Shown here: positions 26,728 to 34,044 of the stretch, piece after piece
How the letters are laid out: the number at the start of each line of letters is the position of its first letter
Position numbering within the stretch: position 1 is the stretch's first letter
Assembly: GCF_020857975.1 (NCBI RefSeq)
Contig: NZ_JACWUO010000011.1
Location: 62,001 to 126,000, forward strand
Reading direction: 5' to 3'
Origin: Stenotrophomonas rhizophila
Lineage (GTDB): Bacteria; Pseudomonadota; Gammaproteobacteria; Xanthomonadales; Xanthomonadaceae
Length of the DNA stretch: 64,000 nt
Translations under genes and position numbers: made by a program
The notes under the pieces: generated by a model
Databases searched by the model: none
Told to the model about the DNA's origin: nothing
What the model saw: only the letters and a program-made list of their open reading frames with translations

Positions 26728-27429
26728 TTACTTGACGCTGATCAGCTTGATTTCAAACTGGACCGCAACGTTCGGCGGGAACGGCGTGCGCGGGTCGGCG
26801 CCATAAGCCTGTTCCGGCGGCAGCGTCACTTCCCACTTCGAACCGGCCGGCATCTGCAGGAGCACTTCGCGCATGGCCTTCATTTCGACTTCGCTGACCT
26901 TGATCGACGGGATCTGCTGCGCCGGGCGGGCTTCGGCCGGACGGGTGCCGTACGGGTACGGGCCGGCCACTTCCAGCTGCACGGTGCTGGCCTGGGTCGG
27001 CTTGGCGCCCTTGCCCGCTTCGACCACGCGGTACTGCACGCCGCTCGGCAGCGCCTGCACGCCGGCCTTGGCCTTGTTGGCGGCCAGGAACTGGGTGCTC
27101 TTGGTCTTGTTCTCGGCGGCGGCCTTGTCGTATTCGGCCTTGGCGGCCTGCGCACGACCCTGCTCGCGCTTCTGGAAGGCTTCGACGGCCGGCTTCAACT
27201 GGTCAGCCGTGATTGCCGGCTGCTTCTTGGCGTAGGCATCCTGCAGGCCCTTGACCACCGAGTTGATGTCCAGCTGCTCGCCGCGTGCGGTGAGCTCAGC
27301 CAGGTTGTTGCCGTAGTCGTAACCGAAGTAATAGCTCAGCTTGCCCTTTTCGGACGAGGTGTCCTGGGCGAAGGCATTGCCCGTCAGGGCCAGGGCCGCG
27401 ACGGCGACCGCGATAGAACGCAACTTCAT
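26728..27429 (-). CDS. FKBP-type peptidyl-prolyl isomerase-like periplasmic protein with degenerate FKBP domain
   Basis: Exported protein of 233 residues. Signal peptide about 1-22 (ending NAFA). An FKBP_N dimerisation domain follows, starting KLSYYFGYDYGNNLAEL, with a Lys/Ala-rich helix (about 85-135) and the short linker SGVQYRVVEAGKG. In the C-terminal FKBP domain the usual VxVHYTGxLxDGxxFDSS is replaced by VQLEVAGPYPYGTRPAEARP, so most active-site aromatic and Asp residues are missing. It may act as a chaperone rather than an isomerase (inference). The ATG at 27429 follows GGAG nine bases upstream. Tandem TAA stop codons and a strong terminator end the gene. Confidence 0.85.
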   Translation of the reverse strand: MKLRSIAVAVAALALTGNAFAQDTSSEKGKLSYYFGYDYGNNLAELTARGEQLDINSVVKGLQDAYAKKQPAITADQLKPAVEAFQKREQGRAQAAKAEYDKAAAENKTKSTQFLAANKAKAGVQALPSGVQYRVVEAGKGAKPTQASTVQLEVAGPYPYGTRPAEARPAQQIPSIKVSEVEMKAMREVLLQMPAGSKWEVTLPPEQAYGADPRTPFPPNVAVQFEIKLISVK

Positions 27430-27597
27430 CAAACATTTCTCCAGGGGTGGTAACTCAGGACGCGTTGGGCCGCCCTGAGGCGACGGGTTAGGATAGCCGC
27501 CGCAACGTGGATCCGCCACTAACGACGCAGGCTATGACCTGACTTCGTTTCAAGAGTTCAACATCACTTTTTTTTAACCTTATTCAGGAGCCCCGCC

Positions 27598-28395
27598 GTG
27601 GCCGACGCCCCCCTCGCCCCCGCTCCGATCCTGATCGGGGATGACGCTGCCATCCGCACCGTCACCGTAAACCGCCCCGACAAGCTCAACGCGCTCGACC
27701 GGGCCACCCTGGAAGCCCTGGATGCGGCCTTTGCCGAGGCCGCGGCCGACCCGCAGGTACGCGTGGTGGTGCTGACCGGCGCCGGCCCGAAGGCCTTCGT
27801 GGCCGGCGCCGATATTGCCGAAATGAACGGATTGAGCGCGGTTCAGGGACGTGATTTCTCGCTGCTCGGCCAGACATTGATGCGCCGCATCGAACGCATG
27901 CCCAAGCCGGTGATCGCCCGGATCAACGGATTTGCGCTGGGCGGCGGGCTGGAGCTGGCCATGGCCTGCCACCTGCGCATTGCCGCCGACAGCGCCAGGG
28001 TCGGCCAGCCGGAGGTCAATCTGGGCCTGATCCCCGGTTTCGGCGGCAGCCAGCGGCTGCTGCGCCTGTGCGGCCGCGCCGCCGCGCTGGAACTGTGCCT
28101 GCTGGGCACCCCGATCAGCGCCCAGCGCGCCCTGCAGTTGGGCATCGTCAATGAGGTGGTCGGCGCCGACGCGCTGGATGCACGCGTGGCCGACCTGGCC
28201 GCGCAGCTGGCCCGCGCCGCGCCGCTGGCCCTGCGCGGCATTCTCGATGCGATCCATATCGGCGGGGAATGCGCGCTGGGCGAGGGCCTGGAATATGAAA
28301 GCGCGCAGTTCGGCCTGATGTTCGCCACCGAGGACATGCGCGAAGGCACCGCCGCCTTCCTGGCACGGCGTCCGCCGGTCTTCCAGAACCGCTGA
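27598..28395 (+). CDS. Enoyl-CoA hydratase/isomerase (crotonase family)
   Basis: Cytoplasmic crotonase-fold enzyme of 265 residues hydrating 2-enoyl-CoA in fatty-acid or branched acyl breakdown. Catalytic glutamates are expected in GGGLELAMAC and GQPEVNLGLIPGFGG; the oxyanion hole is formed by AGADIAEM and NGFALGGG. GTG start at 27598 with AGGAG nine bases upstream. Three bases separate its stop from the next gene, suggesting an operon with the small hypothetical gene and nth. Confidence 0.9.
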   Translation: MADAPLAPAPILIGDDAAIRTVTVNRPDKLNALDRATLEALDAAFAEAAADPQVRVVVLTGAGPKAFVAGADIAEMNGLSAVQGRDFSLLGQTLMRRIERMPKPVIARINGFALGGGLELAMACHLRIAADSARVGQPEVNLGLIPGFGGSQRLLRLCGRAAALELCLLGTPISAQRALQLGIVNEVVGADALDARVADLAAQLARAAPLALRGILDAIHIGGECALGEGLEYESAQFGLMFATEDMREGTAAFLARRPPVFQNR

Positions 28396-28398
28396 ACC

Positions 28399-28764
28399 AT
28401 GCCCGATACCCACACCGCCCTGCCGGCACGGCTGTTGCTGCTGGTCCTGGACGACGACCTGGACGCCGCCCTGGCGGCCGGGCTGATGGACTACGTGCCC
28501 GGCCCCGGCGATGCCGCCCTGCTGCCGGGCCACCCGGAACTGCCGGCCCGGCTGTTGCAGGCCCAGCAGCAGTTGCAGCGCGCCTGGGCGGCGCGCGCGC
28601 GCCACCAGCAGCGCGCGCAGCGGCTTGCCCGCCGCGCCGCCGAGCGTGACGCGCGCCGTGCCCCGCCCGCCCCCACCCCCGAACTGAAACCGACCTTGCC
28701 ACCCGCGGCCGCGGCGATCCTCGCCCGCGCCCGGGCCAAGGCTGCAGGAAAGCCGCCCCGATGA
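28399..28764 (+). CDS. Small Ala/Arg-rich protein of unknown function between enoyl-CoA hydratase and nth
   Basis: Not recognised. 121 residues, with an acidic start (LLLVLDDDLDAALAAGLMDYVPGPGDAALLPGHPELP), a basic helical middle rich in Gln, Arg and Ala (about 55-90, probable coiled coil), a Pro-rich linker and a basic tail. It starts three bases after the preceding stop and overlaps the nth ATG by four bases, which supports it as a real coupled gene. No transmembrane segment. Confidence 0.65.
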   Translation: MPDTHTALPARLLLLVLDDDLDAALAAGLMDYVPGPGDAALLPGHPELPARLLQAQQQLQRAWAARARHQQRAQRLARRAAERDARRAPPAPTPELKPTLPPAAAAILARARAKAAGKPPR

Positions 28765-29450
28765 GCACCGCTGCAAAGAACGCCACCCCCAGGCCCGCCC
28801 CGCGCAGCGCGCGCATGCCCAAGGCCGACGTGGTCGAGATGTTCACCCGCCTGCGCGAACTCAACCCGCACCCGAAGACCGAACTGGAATACAGCTCGCC
28901 GTTCGAACTGCTGGTGGCGGTCACCCTGTCCGCGCAGGCCACCGACGTGGGGGTCAACAAGGCCACGCGCAAGCTGTTCCCGGTGGCCAACACCCCGCAG
29001 GCGATCCTGGCCCTGGGCGAGGAAGGCCTGAAGAAATACATCGCCACCATCGGCCTGTACAACGCCAAGGCCAAGAACGTGATCGCCGCCTGCGCCATGC
29101 TGGTGCAGCTCCACGGCGGCCAGGTCCCGCGCGATCGTGCCGCCCTCGAAGCCCTGCCCGGGGTCGGCCGCAAGACCGCCAACGTAGTGCTCAACACCGC
29201 CTTCGGCGAGCCGGTGATGGCGGTGGACACCCACATCTTCCGCGTCGCCAACCGCACCGGGCTGGCACCGGGCAAGGACGTACGGGCGGTGGAGGACCTG
29301 CTGGTCAAGGTCATCCCCGCGCAGTTCCTGCTCGATGCCCACCACTGGCTGATCCTGCACGGCCGTTATGTGTGCAAGGCGCGCAAGCCGGACTGCCCGC
29401 AATGCGTGATCCGCGACCTGTGCCGGTACAAGCAGAAGACCGCCGCCTGA
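28761..29450 (+). CDS. nth: Endonuclease III (DNA glycosylase/AP lyase)
   Basis: Base-excision repair enzyme of 229 residues removing oxidised pyrimidines. Helix-hairpin-helix ALPGVGRKTANVVLN carries the catalytic lysine, and the catalytic aspartate is in MAVDTHIFRVANR. The C-terminal 4Fe-4S loop is complete: C-x6-C-x2-C-x5-C in VCKARKPDCPQCVIRDLC. The first 18 residues are a short extension rich in Ala/Arg compared with E. coli Nth. Coupled to the upstream gene by ATGA overlap. Confidence 0.96.
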   Translation: MSTAAKNATPRPAPRSARMPKADVVEMFTRLRELNPHPKTELEYSSPFELLVAVTLSAQATDVGVNKATRKLFPVANTPQAILALGEEGLKKYIATIGLYNAKAKNVIAACAMLVQLHGGQVPRDRAALEALPGVGRKTANVVLNTAFGEPVMAVDTHIFRVANRTGLAPGKDVRAVEDLLVKVIPAQFLLDAHHWLILHGRYVCKARKPDCPQCVIRDLCRYKQKTAA

Positions 29451-29548
29451 ATCGCGGCGGCGACTGCCATCTGCACGCAACCGGGCGGTCATCTGCGACA
29501 GGCATCAATGGCACCCCCTGACGGCCCTAGGGGTGGCCGGGGCGACGG

Positions 29549-29577
29549 TTTGTCCGAAACTGTCATATTTACGCAAT
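29549..29577 (+). promoter_or_regulatory. Putative PHO box upstream of the phosphate porin
   Basis: Heptamers at 11-base spacing: TTTGTCC (29549), CTGTCAT (29560) and ACGCAAT (29571), with CTGTCAT a perfect PhoB half-site. Located about 55-85 bases upstream of the porin start. Confidence 0.65.
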
Positions 29578-29632
29578 CTTCACTACTTAGCCTGCGCAGC
29601 AACTTCCCACCTGCCTGCAAGGCTGACTCTCC

Positions 29633-30844
29633 ATGAAACTGCATCGCCAACTTCTCACTGCGGCCGTGGCGGCTGCGCTGTTCGTTCCGGCCGCTCACGC
29701 AGAAGTGGCCATCGATGTGATCGGCGGTTCGGAGATCACCTTCGAAGGCCTGGTCCAGGCCGACGGCAACTGGTTCGACAACGACCTGACCGACCTCAAC
29801 GGTGGCGATGCCGCCAACGGCAAGAACAGCGAATTCGAACTGCGCCGCGCCGAGCTGGTGCTCAAGGGCAAGGGCCCGGGCAACATCGAGTGGGTGGTCG
29901 GCTACGACGCCAAGGCCGACAAGTTCCTGGACACCAACCTGAAGTACAAGCTGGCCGGCAACGCCAACCACTTCGTGCAGTTCGGCCAGTTCAAGCAGCC
30001 CAACAGCCTGGAAGAACTGTCCAGCACCAAGAACAACGACTTCATCTCCAAGGCCACGGTCACCAATACCTATGCCGTGGCCCGCCGCCTCGGCGCGGCC
30101 TACAGCATCGGCGATGCGAACTGGTCGGTCACCGCCAGCGCCTTCGGCCGCGAGCTGACCCGCAACCTGGCCCACGGCAGCGGCTACGGCGCGCGCGGTA
30201 CCTGGGCGCCGATCAACGACAAGGGCCAGGTGCTGCATTTCGGCCTGAGCTATGTCGACTACGACACCGATGCGGACACCCTGCGCGTGCGCGCCCGTCC
30301 CAACGCCGACCTGGCCACCGCGCGCCTGGTCGACAGCGGCAACCTGGTCGACACCGACCGGGTCAGCACGATCGGCGCCGAAGCGATGTACATCGGCGGC
30401 CCGTTCAAGGCCCAGGCCGAGTACTACACCAGCAAGGCCAAGCGTTACACCCGCGACAACTACACCAGCGACGGCTACTACGTCAGCGGCCTGTGGAACA
30501 TCACCGGCGAAACCTGGGGCTACAAGGGCGGCACCCCGACCACCGGCCTGCCGGACGAGCCGGGCCGCGGCATGTGGCAGCTGGGCGCGCGTTACGACCA
30601 CATGGACCTCAACGACGGCAACGTCAACGCCAACCCGGTTGCCGGTCGCCCGCCGATCGTCGATGGCGTGCTCGGCGGCAAGATGGACATCTGGACGGTG
30701 GGCGTGAACTACTACTGGCGCTCCAACACCAAGTTCGCCCTGAACTACGTGATGGTGGACAGCAAGAAGTACAGCTCCAGCGCGCGCACCTTCGTCAACG
30801 ACGACCCGAACATCCTCGAAGCGCGCCTGCAGTTCTTCTGGTAA
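29633..30844 (+). CDS. oprP: Phosphate-selective porin (OprP/OprO family)
   Basis: Outer-membrane porin of 403 residues for uptake of phosphate or polyphosphate. Signal peptide about 1-23 (ending AAHA). The N-terminal strand ITFEGLVQADGNWF and the ELRRAELVLKGKGPGNIEWVVGYD block are typical of OprO/OprP, and the chain ends in the aromatic LQFFW. Preceded by a PHO box and followed by a strong bidirectional terminator. Pst genes lie 4.2 kb downstream; the gene block between them is on the other strand. Confidence 0.9.
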   Translation: MKLHRQLLTAAVAAALFVPAAHAEVAIDVIGGSEITFEGLVQADGNWFDNDLTDLNGGDAANGKNSEFELRRAELVLKGKGPGNIEWVVGYDAKADKFLDTNLKYKLAGNANHFVQFGQFKQPNSLEELSSTKNNDFISKATVTNTYAVARRLGAAYSIGDANWSVTASAFGRELTRNLAHGSGYGARGTWAPINDKGQVLHFGLSYVDYDTDADTLRVRARPNADLATARLVDSGNLVDTDRVSTIGAEAMYIGGPFKAQAEYYTSKAKRYTRDNYTSDGYYVSGLWNITGETWGYKGGTPTTGLPDEPGRGMWQLGARYDHMDLNDGNVNANPVAGRPPIVDGVLGGKMDIWTVGVNYYWRSNTKFALNYVMVDSKKYSSSARTFVNDDPNILEARLQFFW

Positions 30845-30880
30845 GCGGCGGTTCCAGGCACGTATCGCCTGGGGCGCACA

Positions 30881-30910
30881 GCAAAGGCACGGCTTCGGCC
30901 GTGCCTTTGC
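30881..30910. terminator. Bidirectional intrinsic terminator with UUCG loop
   Basis: A 13-bp perfect stem (GCAAAGGCACGGC / GCCGTGCCTTTGC) closed by TTCG. It is placed between the convergent porin and EamA transporter genes, and A/T-rich flanks allow use on either strand. Confidence 0.88.
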
Positions 30911-30919
30911 GTTTCTTCC

Positions 30920-31798
30920 TCACCCCGCCGCCCGGCGCCGTGCCAGCCCCTGCAGCAGCAGGCTCAGGCTGACCAGCGCGATCCCCAGCCACTGCCGCAG
31001 CCCCAATGCCTCGGCATAGAACAGCGCGGCGAACGCACTGCCCAGCACCGGCACCAGCACGGTGAACCAGGACGCGCGCAGCGCGCCCAGCCCGGCAATG
31101 GCGAAGTACCACAGCCAGAACACCAGCGCGCCGTTGAACAGGCCCGCGTACAACACCCCCACCACGTCGGCCACACGCGGCATCGGCAGCGCATGCCCCG
31201 ATGGCAGCAGCTCGATCAGCAGCAGCGGCACGCTGGTCACGAAGGCGATCAGCATCTGCAGCGTCACCGCCGTGAACGGCTGGCAGTGCGCGCCGACCTG
31301 GCCCGACCACCAGGTGCCCAGCGCCCACAGCAGCGCATTGGCCAGCACCAGCAACGCGCCGGCCCCGACCAGCGCATCGCCGGCATAGACCGCCACCCCG
31401 GCCAGCGCCGCCAGCGGTGCGGCCACGCCCAATGGCGACCACTGCCGCGTCTGCAGCGCGACGATCACGCTGGTGAACGCCGGCATCGTATACATCATGG
31501 TCAGCACGCTGGACGCCGGAAACCAGGCCAGTGCCAGCATGTTCACCGACGACACCACGGTGCCGTTGACCGCCACCGCCAGCAGCAGCCGGCGCCGCGG
31601 CCGCGGCTCCATCCGCCGCGCATCGGCGATGCTGCGCCGTACCCAGGGCAGCAGCGGCAGCAGCCCCACCGCCATCGCGCAGAACCGGAACACCCACGGC
31701 CCCAGGTGCACGATCGCGTCCTTGGCCAGCGAGAAGCTGGTGCTCCAGATCAGCACCACCGCCAGCGCCGCGGCGATGCTGCGGCGGTCACTGACCAT
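30920..31798 (-). CDS. EamA-family (DMT) exporter of the RiPP-like cassette
   Basis: Ten-segment drug/metabolite transporter of 292 residues with two EamA repeats (about 6-130 and 140-285). It opens AAALAVVLIWSTSFSLAKDAI, the usual first helix, and the second repeat starts ALLVLANALLWALGTWWSG. Its start ATG overlaps the end of the oxygenase gene by 11 bases, with GGAGAGG just upstream inside that gene, so translation is coupled. In this context it most likely exports or gives resistance to the peptide product (inference). Last gene of the unit; it ends at the bidirectional terminator at 30881-30910. Confidence 0.85.
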   Translation of the reverse strand: MVSDRRSIAAALAVVLIWSTSFSLAKDAIVHLGPWVFRFCAMAVGLLPLLPWVRRSIADARRMEPRPRRRLLLAVAVNGTVVSSVNMLALAWFPASSVLTMMYTMPAFTSVIVALQTRQWSPLGVAAPLAALAGVAVYAGDALVGAGALLVLANALLWALGTWWSGQVGAHCQPFTAVTLQMLIAFVTSVPLLLIELLPSGHALPMPRVADVVGVLYAGLFNGALVFWLWYFAIAGLGALRASWFTVLVPVLGSAFAALFYAEALGLRQWLGIALVSLSLLLQGLARRRAAG

Positions 31799-32477
31799 CG
31801 GCCTCTCCGGTGGCGTAGCGGGCGATCGCCGCCAGCCGCGGCACTGTCGGCCGCGCGGTCACCATCGACACACAATGCGGAACCTGGCGGGCACTGGTAT
31901 CAAACAGCAGGGCCTGGAAGCGGGTTGGCACCAGGCAGGCTCGTACCGCGGTGCGGTCATCATCAAGCACCAGTGTCAGCCCACCATGGTTGGGGTCCCA
32001 GCGTCGGGTCAAATTGACCGCCAGGCCGAAGCTCTGGCCCGGGTCGCAGTGCGTGGACAGGAAGTTGCCCTGGTCGAACCGGCTCACATAGAACTGGCTG
32101 ACCGCCAGTGGCACCCGACCGGTCACCGTGGCCAACAGCTCCAGCACCGCTGTGGAACCCAGCAACACCCGCAGCGCGGCAAATGCGGGCACCCGGCGGT
32201 TGGCAGGGCTGTCCTGCAGCCGGCGGAACGAGAAGGCGAACCGGCCGGCCGCATAGTCCTGTTCGGCAAGAGCATGCGCACGCGATGCCTGCTCGATCCC
32301 GCCGGCAGGCAGATCGGCCTCGCCGCAGCGGTGCTTGATAATGAATGACCATGCGCGCTCATCGATGGCCTCGATGCCGTCGGCCAGCCTCGCCAGGCCC
32401 GGCACGAACATCGACAAGTCGAAGCACACATAGCCCTGCGCCACGAAAGCCGCATGCAGCGTGTCAGGAACGTGCAA
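31788..32477 (-). CDS. 2-oxoglutarate/Fe(II)-dependent oxygenase-like enzyme of the RiPP-like cassette
   Basis: 229 residues with the jelly-roll oxygenase pattern of the prolyl-4-hydroxylase group. The iron triad can be read as H143-x-D145 (STHCDPGQSF) and H201 (QVPHCVSMV), with R209 or R214 as the 2-oxoglutarate anchor; SQFYVSRFDQGNFL precedes the triad as in the family. The start is TTG at 32477: GAGGAGG lies six bases upstream inside the end of the E1-like gene and no ATG or GTG is better placed. Genes overlap by 14 bases upstream and 11 downstream. Expected to hydroxylate or desaturate the modified peptide. By family it could be mistaken for a stand-alone hydroxylase; context argues for peptide tailoring. 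Confidence 0.75.
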   Translation of the reverse strand: MHVPDTLHAAFVAQGYVCFDLSMFVPGLARLADGIEAIDERAWSFIIKHRCGEADLPAGGIEQASRAHALAEQDYAAGRFAFSFRRLQDSPANRRVPAFAALRVLLGSTAVLELLATVTGRVPLAVSQFYVSRFDQGNFLSTHCDPGQSFGLAVNLTRRWDPNHGGLTLVLDDDRTAVRACLVPTRFQALLFDTSARQVPHCVSMVTARPTVPRLAAIARYATGEADGQ

Positions 32478-33588
32478 ACACCACCTCCTCCCGGAACTGG
32501 TAGGTCTGTAGCGAAAAATGCAGGCGCGTGCCGACCAGGTTGCAGCGGTCGTAACCGGTCAGCAGGTTGACCGCCTGGTCGGCCGCCAACCCAGCCATCA
32601 CCCCCAGCGATGGTGCGCTCTGCCATGCATTGACGGTGCGGTTGCCATCGCAGAAGGCGTTGCGCAGCCGCGCTTCCTGGAAGGCGCGCAGCAGCGGTTC
32701 GGCGCTGTAGAAACGCTGCTGCGCCGGCACCCGAAGCTGCTCGAAGTCCGGGTGGCTGCCGTCGTATGGATAGATCGGGCCGACCGCGATGTCCAGCGGA
32801 TCACCACCCAGCTCCATCACCGCAATGCCGCGCTCGGCGGCCAGCCGGTGCAGCACCCGCTCCACCGTGCACTGACGGTAGTAGCCCAGGCTGGCCCAGG
32901 CCAGCACCACCAGATCGACCTGTTCCAGCAACCCGGCCAACTGCTGCGGATCGGCCTCGGCGAACGCGGCCACGCCCTCCACCCGCACATTCGGGTTGTG
33001 CGCGCGCAGGCTGTCGGTGGCGGCGGCCACCTTGCTGCGGCCTACGTCGGCGGCGGTATACAGAATCTGTCGATTCAGGTTGGAGGTCTCCACCGTGTCG
33101 CCGTCCACGATCCGCAGCGTGCCCACCCCGCAACGGGCCAGCTGCAGGCAGCACCAGGTGCCCCATCCGCCCATGCCGAGCACCAGCACCCGCGCCTGCT
33201 TGAGCCGCTCCTGGTAGATCACCGCATTGGCCACCCGCTGCTGGTCGACCAGGGCGAACTGCAGGATCTGCCGGTCGTAGCGCTCCAGTTCCTCGGCACC
33301 GAGCACGGCCGACACCCAGGCGTTCTCCTCCACCAGCCCGAACCCCACCAGCGCATCGATGAAAACGGTCACCTCCTCGGCGGCAACCCCCAGCCCCTGC
33401 GCCGCCACTTCCTTGAGGATGCGCGGCACGGTGTGCTGACCATCCAGCAGCCCCAGCACCACCGCCACCCACGGCGGTGGCTGCGGAATGATCTTGGATC
33501 TGCCGGGAATCTCCCCTATGCACAGGTCTCCCTCGTCGGAGACCAGCACGTGATGCGAACGCTTCAGCAGCGGCTTGATCAACCCCAT
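32464..33588 (-). CDS. E1/ThiF-like adenylating enzyme with N-terminal RRE (PqqD-like) domain; PaaA/MccB type
   Basis: 374 residues. The N-terminal part (about 10-90) looks like a winged-helix RiPP recognition element: LGLLDGQHTVPRILKEVAAQG followed by VFIDALVGFGLVEEN. The ThiF domain starts at ERYDRQILQF (102-111) and has the nucleotide loop GMGGWG (138-143), D162-G-D164, NLNRQ (170-174) and K186. The CxxC zinc pairs of MoeB/ThiF/MccB are absent, and where MoeB has the Mg-binding Asp (DATDN) this reads LAWAS at about 229-233. ATG 33588 has GGGAGG nearby. It probably binds the 32-residue peptide encoded upstream and activates its carboxylates, as PaaA does in pantocin A synthesis. Function inferred from architecture. 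Confidence 0.8.
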   Translation of the reverse strand: MGLIKPLLKRSHHVLVSDEGDLCIGEIPGRSKIIPQPPPWVAVVLGLLDGQHTVPRILKEVAAQGLGVAAEEVTVFIDALVGFGLVEENAWVSAVLGAEELERYDRQILQFALVDQQRVANAVIYQERLKQARVLVLGMGGWGTWCCLQLARCGVGTLRIVDGDTVETSNLNRQILYTAADVGRSKVAAATDSLRAHNPNVRVEGVAAFAEADPQQLAGLLEQVDLVVLAWASLGYYRQCTVERVLHRLAAERGIAVMELGGDPLDIAVGPIYPYDGSHPDFEQLRVPAQQRFYSAEPLLRAFQEARLRNAFCDGNRTVNAWQSAPSLGVMAGLAADQAVNLLTGYDRCNLVGTRLHFSLQTYQFREEVVFARS

Positions 33589-33611
33589 GCGCCCCTCCCT
33601 GCACTTCAGAG

Positions 33612-33640
33612 GGGAGGCAGGGCCAATGGCCCTGCCTCCC
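33612..33640 (-). promoter_or_regulatory. Perfect 13-bp hairpin between peptide gene and E1-like gene
   Basis: GGGAGGCAGGGCC pairs with GGCCCTGCCTCCC across a three-base loop. No U-run follows, so it is not a complete intrinsic terminator; it could stabilise the short peptide mRNA or lower expression of the enzyme genes relative to the precursor, as intercistronic hairpins do in microcin C-type operons. Confidence 0.75.
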
Positions 33641-33648
33641 TGCCATGG

Positions 33649-33747
33649 TCAGGCAAGCGCGATGCGCTCACCGGCCCGGTACATCGCATCCTCCTCGCTG
33701 ATCGCTGAGATGCGCTCACGCAGATCGACAAATACGATCGTGGACAT
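33649..33747 (-). CDS. Candidate RiPP precursor peptide, 32 residues (pantocin-like)
   Basis: Short gene starting at ATG 33745-33747 and ending TGA. GAGGAG lies six bases upstream, one of the strongest ribosome binding sites in the window. The peptide begins MSTIVFVDLRERI and carries S17-E18-E19-D20 in its middle, then a C-terminal A21-A32 segment with M22, Y23, R24 and R28. Pantocin A is built from a Glu-Glu-Asn core inside a peptide of about 30 residues, so E18-E19-D20 is a candidate core. It has no hydrophobic signal and no cysteine. The downstream hairpin and the E1-like enzyme with an RRE domain support a precursor role. It is too short for automatic gene callers. Confidence 0.7.
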   Translation of the reverse strand: MSTIVFVDLRERISAISEEDAMYRAGERIALA

Positions 33748-34044
33748 GGTCAACTCCTCGTTGGGTTACGCGCCGGTATCGACGCGCCAGCGACGTTGCG
33801 CACGGATCGGGGCCAATGCAAGGAACCCGATCAAAAAAACGCCGCGGATATCCCGATTCGTGAAGGTGTTCGCACGATGGCGGCAGGTACGCGCGGCACC
33901 TGGATGCAGCGCAGCACGGACTGACCGGCATGCTGTATATGGCGCTGATTATCGATCGCCAACAATGGATTCACGGCCACGATCAGCACGCAGCCCGGCT
34001 ATCTGCACCGGTTATTCTGTACGGCCCCGATCCGGAACGATGCA
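33748..34044. other. Intergenic region upstream of the peptide gene
   Basis: About 300 bases between the divergent peptide gene and a periplasmic protein gene. It is more A/T-rich than its surroundings, with an A-run at 33831-33839. Promoters for both genes should lie here, but I cannot assign -35/-10 boxes with confidence. Confidence 0.4.

Noticed and set aside
33612..33640. Calling the hairpin a classic terminator
   Set aside because: The stem is strong but no T-run follows on the minus strand, so it is listed as a regulatory hairpin.
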